A DNA stretch of 64,000 bases from Conoideocrella luteorostrata (taxonomy: Eukaryota > Ascomycota > Sordariomycetes > Hypocreales > Clavicipitaceae). This document shows, piece after piece, positions 33,732-44,965 of this stretch; position 1 is the stretch's first letter, and every line of letters begins with the position of its first letter. The stretch is from assembly GCA_032433595.1 (NCBI GenBank), contig JASWJB010000202.1, positions 1-64,000 of the forward strand, written 5' to 3'. The position numbers were made by a program, and so were the translations under genes. The notes under the pieces are model-generated. The model did no database searches. It was not told where the DNA came from and saw only the letters and a program-made list of their open reading frames with translations.

Positions 33732-35588
33732 AGTTGTTGCTTCATCGTGGTTATATTTATTATGCAAAAGCAAGCGCCGCGTCGCCCCTCCGCAGTTTGG
33801 TGTTATGGTGTCTGCCGTCACTTTTTGCTTGTGGCATGGTAGACATCAAAGGGCCATGCGGCAATGCGGCAATGCGGCCACTACGATACTCATATAGAAA
33901 CCAAAACAAAGCACAAGCCGTTGGATGGATTACAATCTGTTTTCTATTATACTGGGCTGTGTTTACCCTTCTGTGGCCTGCTTTAGTATACGGCAGCGAT
34001 TGACAGACCACTTATTGGTATCTACGCGACGTTTAGGGCGGCGTCCAGTCACTCTAAGCAGCGTTCATGAGCAACCACGTTTAGCGTTTAGGAGTATTCG
34101 AAACTTGAAGTGTTGACCGGAAACCCCAAATAATTGGGAAATGTTTGTTCATAGTCCCAGATATCTAACGGAGGAAACGCAGCCTTTGCACCAGTTGCTG
34201 CCCACGAAGCTGACGTGCATGGGCGTTCTACCCTCAATCAATACACAACACGCCGTCTATTCCTATCGTCGAATTTTTCAGAAGGGATAAATTTTAACAA
34301 CCCTCCACGAAGATATCTAGTTTTCGCGTCTCTCACAGAGATCTAACAAACCACAAACATACTTCAATGCCCGCCAATTTTGTGTTACAATTCACAGACC
34401 AAGCATGAAGAGACCACGCTGCGAAGCAGGAAAGGCTGACATGAAGAGAAAGCCTCGCCAGTAGACGCAGAGTGTTGCAGCTCGTCCAACGGCACCGCAC
34501 GCGCTACGAGCTCCGTAAGTTAATGTACGTTTGATCTGTCGACATATCGTGTCACTGGTAGCAAGAATAATGGGTTAGGAAGAGGGACTATCAGGAACTT
34601 GGCAGCGTTTATCTACTGCCTGCTTTCTTCTACAATTGAAAGCGAAGAGCGCCTGATTATAGCAGCGCTACTAGTTAGTATTTAGCATTAATCACTATTA
34701 AGAACCTCGTTGCACTGTAGATGTCCATGCGACCGTAGCTGAATGCTCCAGAAATAGCCACGAAGAACCAAAAGCTCCAGCGGATAACATGGAACAGTGA
34801 GCAACAGGTAACATGGCAGTCTAATTTGAGCTATTATTCCGCCACCTTGATGCATTGAAAACAGATAAGACAGATGATCGGCAATATCTTCAGCAGAGCT
34901 ACTCAGCAATCACATCCTCACACTTGTGGCCTGCCTCGCAGCAAGGCGTATTTCTCAAAGGCACAGCCCACTTCCGTTTTAGGAAATAAAATCGCAGGCG
35001 GCCGCCGACGTCATTCCCGTCCAATCCCCGCCGAGCATGTCGACGCACTAGTTATGATCTCCAGATGATGCGGGTGGGGGGTGTGTCGGAGTGCCCATGT
35101 CGAAATAGGAAATAAACCTGTTTAGCTTCATCGGCAAAGACCAGCTCGAGGCTTAGTTAGAGCTGCGGCCGTAATCTGTGCGATATACGGAGTAGGCTAG
35201 AGGATTATACCATATATATAAGATCCATCTCGTTTATTCACCAGTCTTTGATGAATTTTCTCTTTTGCCAGCAATTGAGCCATCATTATCATCCTCTTCT
35301 CTCTCACTTCACGGTGCTTACATCCCCATTCAGTCCTAAAGACTTCGACACCACGCGAGAACAAGACCGATGGTCTTCTTTTACTTCGGCCCCTCGCCTG
35401 ATTCCTGGGCTATCGGGAATGACTTCTTTTCCGCGTCGTACGTTTCCTGTCAACGTTCTACCTTCCCCTTGAACCCTCCCAAAAAAAAAAGACGGAAAAA
35501 CACTGTAGAGAGTCTAACTTTTATCCTCGTCTACCAAATAGCCAAAATCTCCCGGAATCCATACAGCAAGTGTGGAATACTCTCAGCC
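33732..35588. other. Intergenic, 1.9 kb
   Basis: Between two plus-strand genes. It starts with a short GCGGCAAT-type repeat (about 33858-33877) in the 3' UTR region of the regulator, and carries one dispersed 9-mer. Open frames at 34874-35068 and 35248-35615 are not convincing; the last overlaps the first exon of the next gene and supplies its true start codon. Confidence 0.5.
35186..35194. repeat. Dispersed motif TACGGAGTA, copy 3
   Basis: Reverse-complement form of the recurring 9-mer, about 395 bases before the ZZ-finger gene ATG. Confidence 0.6.
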
Positions 35589-37170
35589 ATGCCTGCAGCA
35601 ACCCCAGCCAAGTAGGCACCCTCGTCTCGTGGCTTTCAACTTCCCCCGATGGCGGGTATGCTCTCATGACGAAAGGCGGCGAATGTTCGTCCCAATCTCC
35701 CCTCCTACTCTATGCTGCTATAGATACACCTCTAACGCAACTGCGATAGTGCTCTCCAATCGCCAGGACCTCCTTGACGCAGCAAAGCCACTCTCCTCAA
35801 TCGAGCACATTAGTCTCTCCCCCACAGGCGGCTGGTTCATCCGCTTCACCGACGGCAGCGCCCAAATCTCGTCCAAGAAGAGCCTCTCCAAGGCATTCCG
35901 CGACCTGGCGTACGACTATATGGACATGTACTCAACTTCGAGGCAATCAAGGCGCAAGATAAAGAGTGTGGTGTTTGGCGCAAATGGCGCGGTGATGCTG
36001 AGCATGGACAACAACAAGGTGAGGTATGATCTGATCTCGGAGACTCTCAAGTCGAGTATTCCGGGCAAGGAAAAGGCGTCGAAGAAGGCCAGTGGCGTTT
36101 CCTTGGGGAAGTCCACTACATTGTGTCCCTGGAATAGAGACTACTATTTCCTGGAGGTGGAGAGTGCGGAAGGCCCATCGAGATATATCTACAAGCTGCC
36201 GCCGAATCAAATACCCCCGGATCTGGTCGACAGTCTTGTTCAGAACCGAGTCCCGCCGGCTACTTTGCAAAGTATGCAACGTATGCCGCAAAGTATACCA
36301 CAGAGCACAATCTCGTACGGGGAATCGTCAAATCACGGCATGCCGTCGACCGTTATGGGCAAATCAAACACCGTACAGTCTCTATTAGACAAGTTCCCAG
36401 GCATCAATAACACCCTACATCCCAACGCAAACTGCGGCACATATTCCCAGCCGGCGCCCCGGCCAGTTTCATACCATGCTGGAATGGCTTCGTCACCCGG
36501 CTTCGTCTATCCACCACCTATATCGCCTGCTCAACCAGTCTCACAGCATCTTCAACCCATCCAACAACAAACCTCATTCCAGAATTCCCATCAGATTCAT
36601 GAACCGCCTCCAGCGTATACTGCCTATCCAACGCCTCCTACCCAGCCACAGGCATGGCAACACCCCCCTCCTCCGCAACATTGGCAAGGCCAGCCAATAC
36701 CACCCAGACCAGTCCAGGACATGGCCATGACCAAGCCTCTTATATGTGAAGGCTGCGAAATTGGCATCATCCCCGACGACTTCATTTACCATTGCACCCA
36801 GTGCTCAGAAAACGGTCTCAGCTACTGCGAATCATGCCACGCCACCGGCCGGATGTGCACCCACACCATGCAGCGCGTTAAGGTCGTACCAGACAAGAAG
36901 CTCTCCGTCAGAGATAAAAACGGCGACTGGGGATTCGGCCTATGCTGCGACAAGTGCAGCGCCAGAATAAGAAAAGACGACTTCGTGTGGTATTGTGACC
37001 GATGTACAAATCAGGATTATTGTGCGGGCTGCTGGCAAAACAAGACTAAGCGCTGTAAACATGGTGCTAAAGGGAAGGTTAAGTTGAAACAGGTGGGAAG
37101 GAAAAGGGATAGTACGGAGCAGATTGTTGATACTGTTGATGTTGTCTCCCAAGTTTTAGGATTTTCCTGA
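35589..37170 (+). CDS. Double ZZ-type zinc-finger protein
   Basis: Exons 35589-35611 and 35724-37170 give 489 aa. The start is MPAATPAK, and the first intron restores KYTSNATAIVLSNRQDLLDAA; without splicing this frame has only a GTG start. Residues 10-150 form a conserved globular domain with ISLSPTGGWFIRFTDGSAQI and VVFGANGAVMLSMDNNKVRY, typical of fungal ZZ-domain proteins. A Gln/Pro-rich disordered stretch follows. Near the C-terminus are two ZZ fingers: CEGCEIGIIPDDFIYHCTQC...YCESCHA and CCDKCSARIRKDDFVWYCDRC...YCAGCW. ZZ fingers bind two zinc ions and often recognise histone tails, N-degrons or SUMO. No catalytic domain is present, so an adaptor role is likely. Function is unknown. Confidence 0.8.
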
Positions 37171-38847
37171 AATGTTCAAAGGACCATATAGTACAGAGTA
37201 GTGCAGTTTTGGTTATACAACGAAAGGATTTACACAATGGGCAAATGCGAGGCTCCATCATTGGAAGACAAGTTTTCGGCCATTGCTATTGTTCAGCGAT
37301 CTTGAAGATAACTGAACTCCAGGTCACCCATTGCTAGATGCTATGATTGTTGAGGGTCTGGTTTCCGACTCACCAAGCTCTACCCTAAGCATCTACTTCA
37401 TCAAGGATGTCACACGTCCACACAAATGCCTTCACGGATCTCCATCCACCAGTCAATCACTTTCACTGTAGTTTTATCTCCACAATATCAACTGTTCATA
37501 GTCGTATGCATCGTCCCTGGCACGCTGATTTGTTCTGTCTGAACAGAATACTTGCTTCTTCTCGAGGGTGCTCAAGGTTTCTGTAGTTCTCAGCAATGCC
37601 CAATTACACTATTCTCTGATGGTAGTTCCTGCAGATATATCTGTCAAATTCTTGGCACTAATAACGTCAGCGGCTGATGGTTGCTCGGTGAGTATGTGTT
37701 TGCCAGCCGATTTGAGAGATCTGCAGAAAATGGCCCTGAGACAAGCTGTCATATTTCAAAACAACAGGCTAGGAAGCAACTGTACGATCAGTCAGCATTC
37801 ATCTCTTCCCATTGAATGCTTCGAAATTCTCATTCGCTGGATGGTTTCTCCTGGAGTTGACATCTCTTTAAGATGTTGAAAGGCTATTCACAGACCCTCT
37901 GGGATAAATTGCTGGATTATTAACTGTTGCATGAGCAGTATCACGCGGGAATATATACTCAATGCGGAGCGCACATGTGTATCTATCCAAGCCTCAAGTC
38001 CAGTGAAGGCCTAAACAGCCGTGGAGAGACTTGCACTGCTGCGGTCTAAATGTGACGAAATGATTTCACAGCTGAAACCTGGAGAAGATGGTATTCATAG
38101 TACCTCACGGCACATGTTATGCTTAATTTTTTATTATAGTTTTTATACCATTGAATTCAGCAATAAGTAATGAAATACAGTAGATACTTTCCATGCCCTG
38201 CCGGAGAACATTGATCAGCGTAACTATGTGCACAGCAACGCGCGTCATGTCGCGCGGCGTGAGTCAAACTGTGAATAGAGTCCAAGCCGCAGAATATTGC
38301 TAATTCAGGGATCATATTTTACTCGTATTTTCAACACACCAGACAACCATAATGGCGTTAAAGCCCACTGGACCATCCACCGCCTGTCAGCCTGGTGTGG
38401 TTATATGCGGGAAACCCAGACGCAAGTGATAACCCATTGTTTTTCTGGATGCAGAGTGTTTCAAGCATCATTAAGAGGCATACCAAAGGGTGTTGCAAAA
38501 TAAATATCATCCCATGTCCACAATGCGTGACTACTGAGTATGACTATTCTTGCAGCCGGAGCAGCTCACCTCAAGAGCCAAACCGTGACGGCATACGAGC
38601 AAACAATGTAGTCCGTAGTCCCCAATCCCTTAGATCGACGCGACACTATGGAGTAGCCTCGCTTGTTGTGATATGATGGTCATTCTGCTGGTCCATACGG
38701 TACAACGGCGATGCCAGTCCGTGACTGCAGTTCCACTTGCCAGAATCAACAGGCATCATCAAGCTGGTAATTATTGTTCAACAGTCAGAGATGTTTTACG
38801 ACCTGCGCAGCTGCTCGTCTGTATTTCCCCGTACATGGTAGGATCTA
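37171..38847. other. Convergent intergenic region, 1.7 kb
   Basis: Lies between the ends of a plus-strand and a minus-strand gene, so it should contain 3' UTRs only. Open frames at 37568-37879 and 38297-38870 show no domain. No repeat or mobile-element end recognised. Confidence 0.5.
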
Positions 38848-39316
38848 TCATTTCGGCGGCCGCTTCTTAGCCAGGTCGGTGGGTTTCCCTTGAAACTGAT
38901 TCTTCAGCTCATCCACGAAATGCTTTATTAACGTCTGTCGTCTGCCGCTCGATTCGGGGTCAGCTGAAAATGGGTTAGCGTTGTGTATGAAAAGTTGCAG
39001 GCCATCCTGTGCTGTTTCTCTACCTGTAGCTTCTCCCGGTGCGAGAGGCTCGTGAGGGTTCCGACCATGTTTCCGCTCGTGTATGATTCGGTGAATGCGC
39101 CCGACTGCGCGATGAAATCCTGGCTGTCGAAGGATCTGTCGAAGTTTGGTTAGCCAGAGATTGTAATCAACCTGTTAGATACGTAGGCATACAGCTTCGA
39201 TTATCCGGTCCTATTGCATCACGGGGTCAGCTGGTCGAACGGTACGTCGCCACCAGGGGAAAAAAACGCACTTCAAAGGCATGGACAATGCGCAGCGCCC
39301 ACAAGAAAGGAGACAT
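38848..39316 (-). CDS. Small conserved-looking 96-aa protein, four exons (Mrx7-like?)
   Basis: Too fragmented to appear as one open frame. Exons 39272-39316, 39193-39210, 39024-39135 and 38848-38963 join exactly in phase to 96 aa, from MSPFLWALRIVHAFEDRIIEA to a basic tail KKRPPK. All three introns have GT-AG ends, and branch-like CTAAC sequences are visible in two; one exon is only 18 nt. The middle reads LRQPGFHRAVGRIHRIIHE and RKHGRNPHEPLAPGEATA, and the end has HFVDELKNQFQGKP. The hydrophobic start and the FHRAVGRIHR motif remind me of the small fungal mitochondrial family that includes yeast Mrx7 (MIOREX complex), but that is from memory and weak. Three clean introns in phase argue for a real gene. 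Confidence 0.6.
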
Positions 39317-39916
39317 GACTGCGGTCCTATCCACCGTATAAGTAATTTTTCGATATCAAATCATCCAAGCCACACCATGATAGCTTGGTATTCCGCGACG
39401 TGAGTGTTCTTAGTGCTGATGATGTCTAAGCAAAGTGGCGTGGAGGGCTGCACGTTGCGACCGCAGCGACGGGGTCGGAATTCACAACCTCCGACGTCCG
39501 CTCCGCCACTGCCAGTCAGCCTCACTATCCACATGTTCAGGTCGCACCGCATGCCGCTACAGCATTTTGCATTGAACTGCAGGCACGTTTATGAAGTGTA
39601 AACACTGCTCCATTTTACGAGGTCAAATCATTTGGCGAGATCGGTAGGACACCGCAACACTCAGACTAGTGATTGGATTTTGCAATATGATAGACGAAGC
39701 TCAGCCGCTTTTATTGGTTTCGGTGCTATCTAAACATCCCGTGTTTCTTCGTTGTTCCTCTCCGTTCTCAAAAAGGGAAGGGCTCAATTGCGAATGTCCA
39801 TAACTTCATGATTTGTCCTTTCCCCCAAACAGATTCCTCCTGGGATGCACAACCTTCGGCTCGAGAATGCTCGATACATGGGGACCTCATGCCACGTTCT
39901 ACCCTGGTTGGGAGAT
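39317..39916. other. Intergenic, 600 bp
   Basis: Promoter side of the 96-aa gene and 3' side of the DUF1993 gene. No other feature seen. Confidence 0.5.
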
Positions 39917-40438
39917 TCACTGCGAAGCTACGTGCTTGGTAATGAAAGGACTCAAGAAGTCCATCTTACCCAGGGGAACACCTTCCTTACGCATAATGTT
40001 GTAGGCAGTCGTGACATGGAAGAAGACGTTGGGAATGATGTAGCCGCTCAGATAGTTGCGGGTCACCATCTCGCCCGTCTTACCAGGACCCAAGCCAATG
40101 GTAATGCTCTCGTTTACACGCTTGTTGACGGTGTCCTTGTCAACCTTGGCCAGGATCTGCTGGACCTGCTCAATGCGCTGATAGAACTCAGGGAAAGTCT
40201 TCAGATTCCCCTCTAGGGAAAGAGGCTCAGTGCCAGTGGAGCGAGCAGCAAGCTTCTGGGCCAGGTCAGTGGTGAAGTGGACCTGGAAGGACAGAGGCAG
40301 CATGTCCTCGTAGATGCGGGCTTCAGGAAGGCTGGCAGCGTTGGGAGCTTGTTCGCCCTTCTTCAGGATGGCCACAAGACCGTCCAGGGCCTCTGTGATT
40401 AATGGAATGGAGGCATCGTAGAAGTTGTAGGCAGACAT
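39917..40438 (-). CDS. DUF1993 family protein
   Basis: Intronless 173-aa protein. The frame extends upstream to a TTG, but the first ATG is at 40438 (MSAYNFYDASIPLIT). The pattern YDASIPLITEALDGLVAILKK, DMLPLSFQVHFTTDLAQKLAARSTG and NYLSGYIIPNVFFHVTTAYNIMRKEGVPLGK is the DUF1993 family throughout its length. The fold is a four-helix bundle related to DinB, with a conserved His in FFHVTTAY near the C-terminus. It is widespread in fungi and bacteria, and no biochemical function is established. A TCC-rich tract lies about 190-240 bases upstream of the ATG. Confidence 0.88.
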   Translation of the reverse strand: MSAYNFYDASIPLITEALDGLVAILKKGEQAPNAASLPEARIYEDMLPLSFQVHFTTDLAQKLAARSTGTEPLSLEGNLKTFPEFYQRIEQVQQILAKVDKDTVNKRVNESITIGLGPGKTGEMVTRNYLSGYIIPNVFFHVTTAYNIMRKEGVPLGKMDFLSPFITKHVASQ

Positions 40439-40628
40439 GGTGAGATGCTTGAGGGTGTTGTCGACAGTTTGTGCTTGGGTGGACAAGATGTGGAGTTGAA
40501 TTGGATTCAAAGGGAAGGGCCAACAAGATGGAAATTGCGTTTGATTGCGTGATGTTAACGAAATGCAGCTAGGGAAAGAGGGTGGCGAAAGCCTCTTTTA
40601 TACTTGTGTATATATCTGCAGTTTCAAG

Positions 40629-40678
40629 CTCCTTCTCCTACTCCTACTCCTCCTCCTGCTCCTCCTCCTCCTCCTCCC
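40629..40678. repeat. (TCC)n-rich pyrimidine tract
   Basis: Imperfect TCC/TAC/TGC triplets, about 50 bases, in the upstream region of the DUF1993 gene. On the coding strand of that gene it is a GGA-rich purine tract. Confidence 0.8.
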
Positions 40679-41613
40679 AAGCTACAGACGTAGTTAGGTG
40701 ATCTGTACTAGCTAAGACCAGGCGTGTTTGCTTTACCCCACCCATCGCCTCTGAGCCTCTTGCTCATTTCTTCAACAAGCTACCCCACCTTGACCTTGCA
40801 CAACGAAAGGCCCAAACTACGATTTAGCCTGGTCATTCGCAGCAACGATGTACCGGCACTCCAAGCCTGATGCACCATCCCGGACCCTGATGTACCGTCT
40901 CCGACTCTTTCTGAAGGGCGGCTGCTCCAGCGCTTATTACGCTTACTAATTGGAAACCCGTCGAAAGCTGTTTACGAGCGGAACATGGATTAGGGGAGAA
41001 GAAAAGCCGCTGGCCAAGATGCGGAGTTCGGAAGACGGTGGGTTTTGTGGGTGGCCATTGAAGATTACTAAGTGGTAACCACGGCACAGCAACTATGGAG
41101 TTCACATGGGTCGATTGGAGAAGACCTCAGCCTGTTGTTGGAGAAGCACAGCAAAGTGATCTGCTACATGATTACAAAACACGAAAGGCCACGGGACGGC
41201 TTGCAATGGGTTAGGTGGATTGGTCTCGCAACACCATCAATGAGGTTTGCAATAGTTGGGGCGTGGTGGACATCCAACGCGAAACATAACTTGAGCTTAA
41301 GCAAACACGAGGACACTGTTATCATGTAGCCATTTCAAATGTCGTTGTTGAACAGCCAGCTCCATGGCTGCAAAACTCTCCATCAAGGCAGCAAACACGT
41401 CAATATCGAATCGAGCACAGTTCACCTACCGCGCACTATATGGTTAACCTCGTGCTGCAGCCAGCTTTGTTCGATGTGGGTCACGGCCAATCCTGTACCA
41501 TATTGCCAAAACGTTGTCTCAAGAGCTGAGGAAGAATGACGAAGCTGACAAATCCATATGCTGGCATAGTTGTGCGAGTGCCGAACCCAAGCATGGATTA
41601 ATTAATTAGTGTG

Positions 41614-41623
41614 TACGGAGTAC
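41614..41623. repeat. Dispersed motif TACGGAGTAC, copy 4
   Basis: Ten-base form of the recurring motif, intergenic. Confidence 0.6.
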
Positions 41624-41949
41624 GGTGTTTACTACTCTGCGACAAGGGACGCGGGGAGACACAAATACGCAAATACGTAAAGTACGGTGAGTCACTACGT
41701 AGCGGTGCAGACCACCACACAGGTGATCCTGACGATCGTGAAGACCATGTGAGTCAGCGGAGGCCAAAAATACCAATTACCGGTTTTATCATCATGTTTT
41801 ATTCAATGCAGTTTTGAGCAGACTGCCAATCTAGTTTGTTGTGCATTCGAGGACTATCGACCTAGTAGGGGTGTGAACAATTTGGTACATTTCAGCAAAA
41901 ACTTTCCACTTGCAAGAGATGGCTGGCCGCCACCAAAAAAAATTTGTGA

Positions 41950-43631
41950 CTAAAAACCCAAGGCGGCATTGGCCCTGCCGACGGCTTCTCTTTCCCCCGA
42001 TAGAGCATTGTCTCGCAGCATAATTTTGTCCAGGCCGAAAGCCTGCCGTCCAACGTCATTAGTCCATCCCCGCAACATATCTTCGGTCGGTCGGCCGATG
42101 TGCCGCGACTCGCCCTCACCACCTGGGAAATCAGGTCCCGGCGTCCCTTGACGAAACGCCTCTCTCTGACGGACCAAGTACGCCGCGTTAATATCCGTTA
42201 CAGGACAGACGGGAATATACAGGACACTGGAGTCTCGCTGGCCGTTGTGCACTTTGTCCACGGAATGGATGGCTGTCAGGGTGAAGCGGGACATCAGCAC
42301 TCATATATCGATGAAACAAAGTGTAAAGAATCATGATCCTCATCATCAAAGTTGTAACTGAAAAATCAACTCACTATCACAATGCCAGGCAACAAAGTCA
42401 CCCGGTTTAATCTTCGGCACATGGACCATGGTTCGCTCCAGCTCAAGATGAGGATGCAGTTCATCCGTGAGTTCTTGGCCGTGTCCCGGCGTTGCACCAT
42501 GCAACTCACTCGTCATGCCCGCTTCCCCCACAAACTTCCAGTTGCTTTCATCGAGGAACCCGGGGCTTCTGCTCTCGTTTAATGGCGCAAAAAACGGACG
42601 AAGCAAGACATACGCCGTTGCCATGTGCATAAGCGGGTTCACCAGCAGAGTTCCCTCGTTAGGGCCGCTTCGGCTCATGCTCATCCAGCCCTGCCACGTT
42701 CTGAACATGGTGCAGGCACCCAGTCCATCGTATAGGTTGTTCACGGCCTCGACACGTCCACTAGCATCCCACGGGTCGTAGCTTTCCCAATCTCCATCCA
42801 GTATCTTGTCATATACATGGCCTCGACCATATCCGTCTGGCTGCCATCTCTCCACACTGCCACCATCAATGTGAGGCCCCAGCGCAAATGTCGCATCTCC
42901 AGGCTGGCGGATGCGCAGCCGATCAGCATATGAAAGTGGATTCTGTAAGGAAATCTGCGTGTTTTCCGATGATGTATGCCAAAGAGACGACATGAGACGA
43001 TGCTGGACTCGCAGAAGAGACGGATGTGAGCGGGCTTTCAGTTGCGGAGCAGACCAATACAGCTCGTACACTTGGGGGCTGTCGGCCGGAAACGCTGCAG
43101 GCCGTGTTAGTATAATTTGTGACTCGATCAAATGCAACATCCATCACTCTTCACATCTCATCCTGTGGCTGCTCGGTGTAGCTCCTCACCTCTAGTCCAA
43201 GGATTCTGCTTCACATACTCCTCTACCTCCTCCTTATAAGCCCTGGCTTCCACCTCAGGAATCACGTCCCTAACCACGATCGCGCCCCGTTTCCTGATCT
43301 CGTCTTTCAACGCATTACATCCAGCATCTAAATCGGAGAACTCTACCTGTGGAATAGCATTCGATCCCTTCTGGGCAATGATCTCATTCTCCCTCCGCAG
43401 CTGTCGCAGCAGCCTCGTCCAGCTATCTACGATCTGCTTTTCCCGGCCTCGTACCAAATCGCACTTCAATTGCCGAAAGCGATCGGGCAGTGGCGGTCTC
43501 TTAACCCCAGAGAGTGACACGAATGCGTCAGAGATGTCGCCTTCTTTTTTGGCTGCAGCAGCCGATGCTGTAGAAGCTGCTCTTTGAAGAGCTGGGTTTC
43601 GCGAGATCCTAGCTACAGAGGGTCGCAGCAT
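41950..43631 (-). CDS. DUF1479 protein, 2-oxoglutarate/Fe(II) oxygenase-like
   Basis: Exons 43190-43631, 42375-43094 and 41950-42272 give 494 aa in phase. DUF1479 proteins have the jelly-roll fold of Fe(II)/2-oxoglutarate-dependent oxygenases. The expected iron ligands can be picked out: His-x-Asp in FALGPHIDGGSVERW and a distal His in WHCDTIHSVDKVHNG, which only forms after the second intron is removed. Other family stretches are KRGAIVVRDVIPEVEA, EVEEYVKQNPWTRAFP and GPNEGTLLVNP. The N-terminus (MLRPSVARISRNPALQRAAS) is rich in Arg, Ser and Ala without acids, a likely mitochondrial presequence. The substrate is unknown. The gene is divergent from the deoxyribose-phosphate aldolase gene with about 545 bp between start codons. 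Confidence 0.85.
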
Positions 43632-44176
43632 GATAATACTTCGGTAGATAATTTTTTTATGAGCAGTGGATGCTTATTGAAAGTGAATGGCAGTGCTTCA
43701 ATGCGTAAGACTTGATGATTGGGATGTAGGGCCAGCTCAAAATTGGTCGTCTAATCAGACGTTCGAATGATCACACCCATCCTATATAGACTTGTAAGTG
43801 GCGCGGTGTTTCCGTTTTTGGGAAGTCCGCCCCTCCCCTCCCCGCGACCAAGTGTACCTACGATCAGAACTGTCAACGACGGGGTATTGTTTCGCACCCG
43901 TTGCTCTTTTCAAGCAATAAATTGCACAACTCGTATAATTCGTATTATTATGGACAAAAAGGCAGGAAGAGGGAGTTTGAAAATCTATATAGTTCGTCAC
44001 ATGTCTCCGTTCATACCAAGCACACATGTACATGTACACCTCTGACTCCAACATCTCCAAAAATCCAACCCAGCTCCTCACACACACATACACATACACA
44101 TACACATACACGTACACATACAAACACATATTCCATCTTAAACCTAAACCTCCATCAACAACCCATCCCATAGACA
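43632..44176. promoter_or_regulatory. Divergent promoter region, DUF1479 gene / deoC-like gene
   Basis: About 545 bases between two divergent ATG codons should hold both promoters. The aldolase side ends in a CACATA-type repeat. No specific operator recognised. Confidence 0.6.
44079..44128. repeat. CACATA-type microsatellite in aldolase leader
   Basis: A run of CA followed by ACACAT units with one G interruption (CACGTA), about 50-100 bases before the aldolase ATG, so probably transcribed as 5' UTR. Confidence 0.85.
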
Positions 44177-44965
44177 ATGTCAGCCCCCAAAACCATTCAA
44201 GTCTCCCTCCCCAAGCTCGCCAAACTAATAGACCACTCCCTCCTCCACCCCACGCTTACAGACGCCGAAATCCAAGCCGGCCTCCTCCTCTCCAAACAAC
44301 ACTCCGTCGCTTCAGCCTGCGTGAAGCCTTACTCCGTCCCACTCGCCAAGCAGATTTTATCTGGCTCTCCCGTCCTGACCTGCTCCGTCGTGGGCTTCCC
44401 CCACGGCAACTCCAGCACTCTCGCAAAGATACGTGAAACAGTCGAGGCCATGGACGCCGGCGCCACAGAAATCGACATGGTGATTAATATCGGAAAGGCC
44501 CTCGGCGGCGAGTACCACTACATCGAGCATGAGGTCGAGGCGATTAATCGGATTGTCACGACGAGAAACGGCATCCTCAAGGTGATTTTCGAGAATGATT
44601 ACTTGCAGGACGAGCATATCATTCGTCTCTGTCAGATATGCACGCAGGCGGGGGTCGCGTTTGTCAAGACCAGCACGGGATATGGGTTCGTCAAGCAGGA
44701 CAACGGCATGTATAATTACAGGGGCGCTACGGTGAGGCATCTCAAGCTTATGAGGGAGCATTCGGGGCCCAATGTGCAGATCAAGGCGGCGGGTGGTGTG
44801 AGGACGCTGGACGATCTCTTGTATGTAATGAGTTTGGGCGTCACGAGAGTTGGCGCGAGCGCTACGGAGGCTATTATGAAGGAAGCGAGGGCGAGGGGCA
44901 TTGGGCAGGAGGATGTGGAGGTTGTGGTGAAGGAGATGGATGATATTGGAGGAGGATCTTACTGA
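44177..44965 (+). CDS. deoC: Deoxyribose-phosphate aldolase
   Basis: Class I aldolase that cleaves 2-deoxyribose-5-phosphate to glyceraldehyde-3-phosphate and acetaldehyde in deoxynucleoside catabolism; cytosolic. Single exon, 262 aa, close to the usual size. The Schiff-base lysine lies in GVAFVKTSTGYGF, the assisting lysine in VQIKAAGGVRTLDDLL, and the catalytic Asp in TEIDMVINIGKAL. The substrate-binding N-terminus KLIDHSLLHPTLTDAEI and the phosphate-binding end LGVTRVGASAT are also intact. The ATG at 44177 follows a microsatellite-bearing leader. No nucleoside-catabolism partner is nearby; the divergent neighbour is the DUF1479 gene. The symbol is borrowed from the bacterial orthologue. 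Confidence 0.95.
   Translation: MSAPKTIQVSLPKLAKLIDHSLLHPTLTDAEIQAGLLLSKQHSVASACVKPYSVPLAKQILSGSPVLTCSVVGFPHGNSSTLAKIRETVEAMDAGATEIDMVINIGKALGGEYHYIEHEVEAINRIVTTRNGILKVIFENDYLQDEHIIRLCQICTQAGVAFVKTSTGYGFVKQDNGMYNYRGATVRHLKLMREHSGPNVQIKAAGGVRTLDDLLYVMSLGVTRVGASATEAIMKEARARGIGQEDVEVVVKEMDDIGGGSY

Larger units (their letters stand above)
40439..41949. other. Intergenic, 1.5 kb
   Basis: Upstream of DUF1993 and downstream of the DUF1479 gene. It holds a TCC-rich tract and one dispersed motif (listed separately). No gene supported. Confidence 0.5.
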
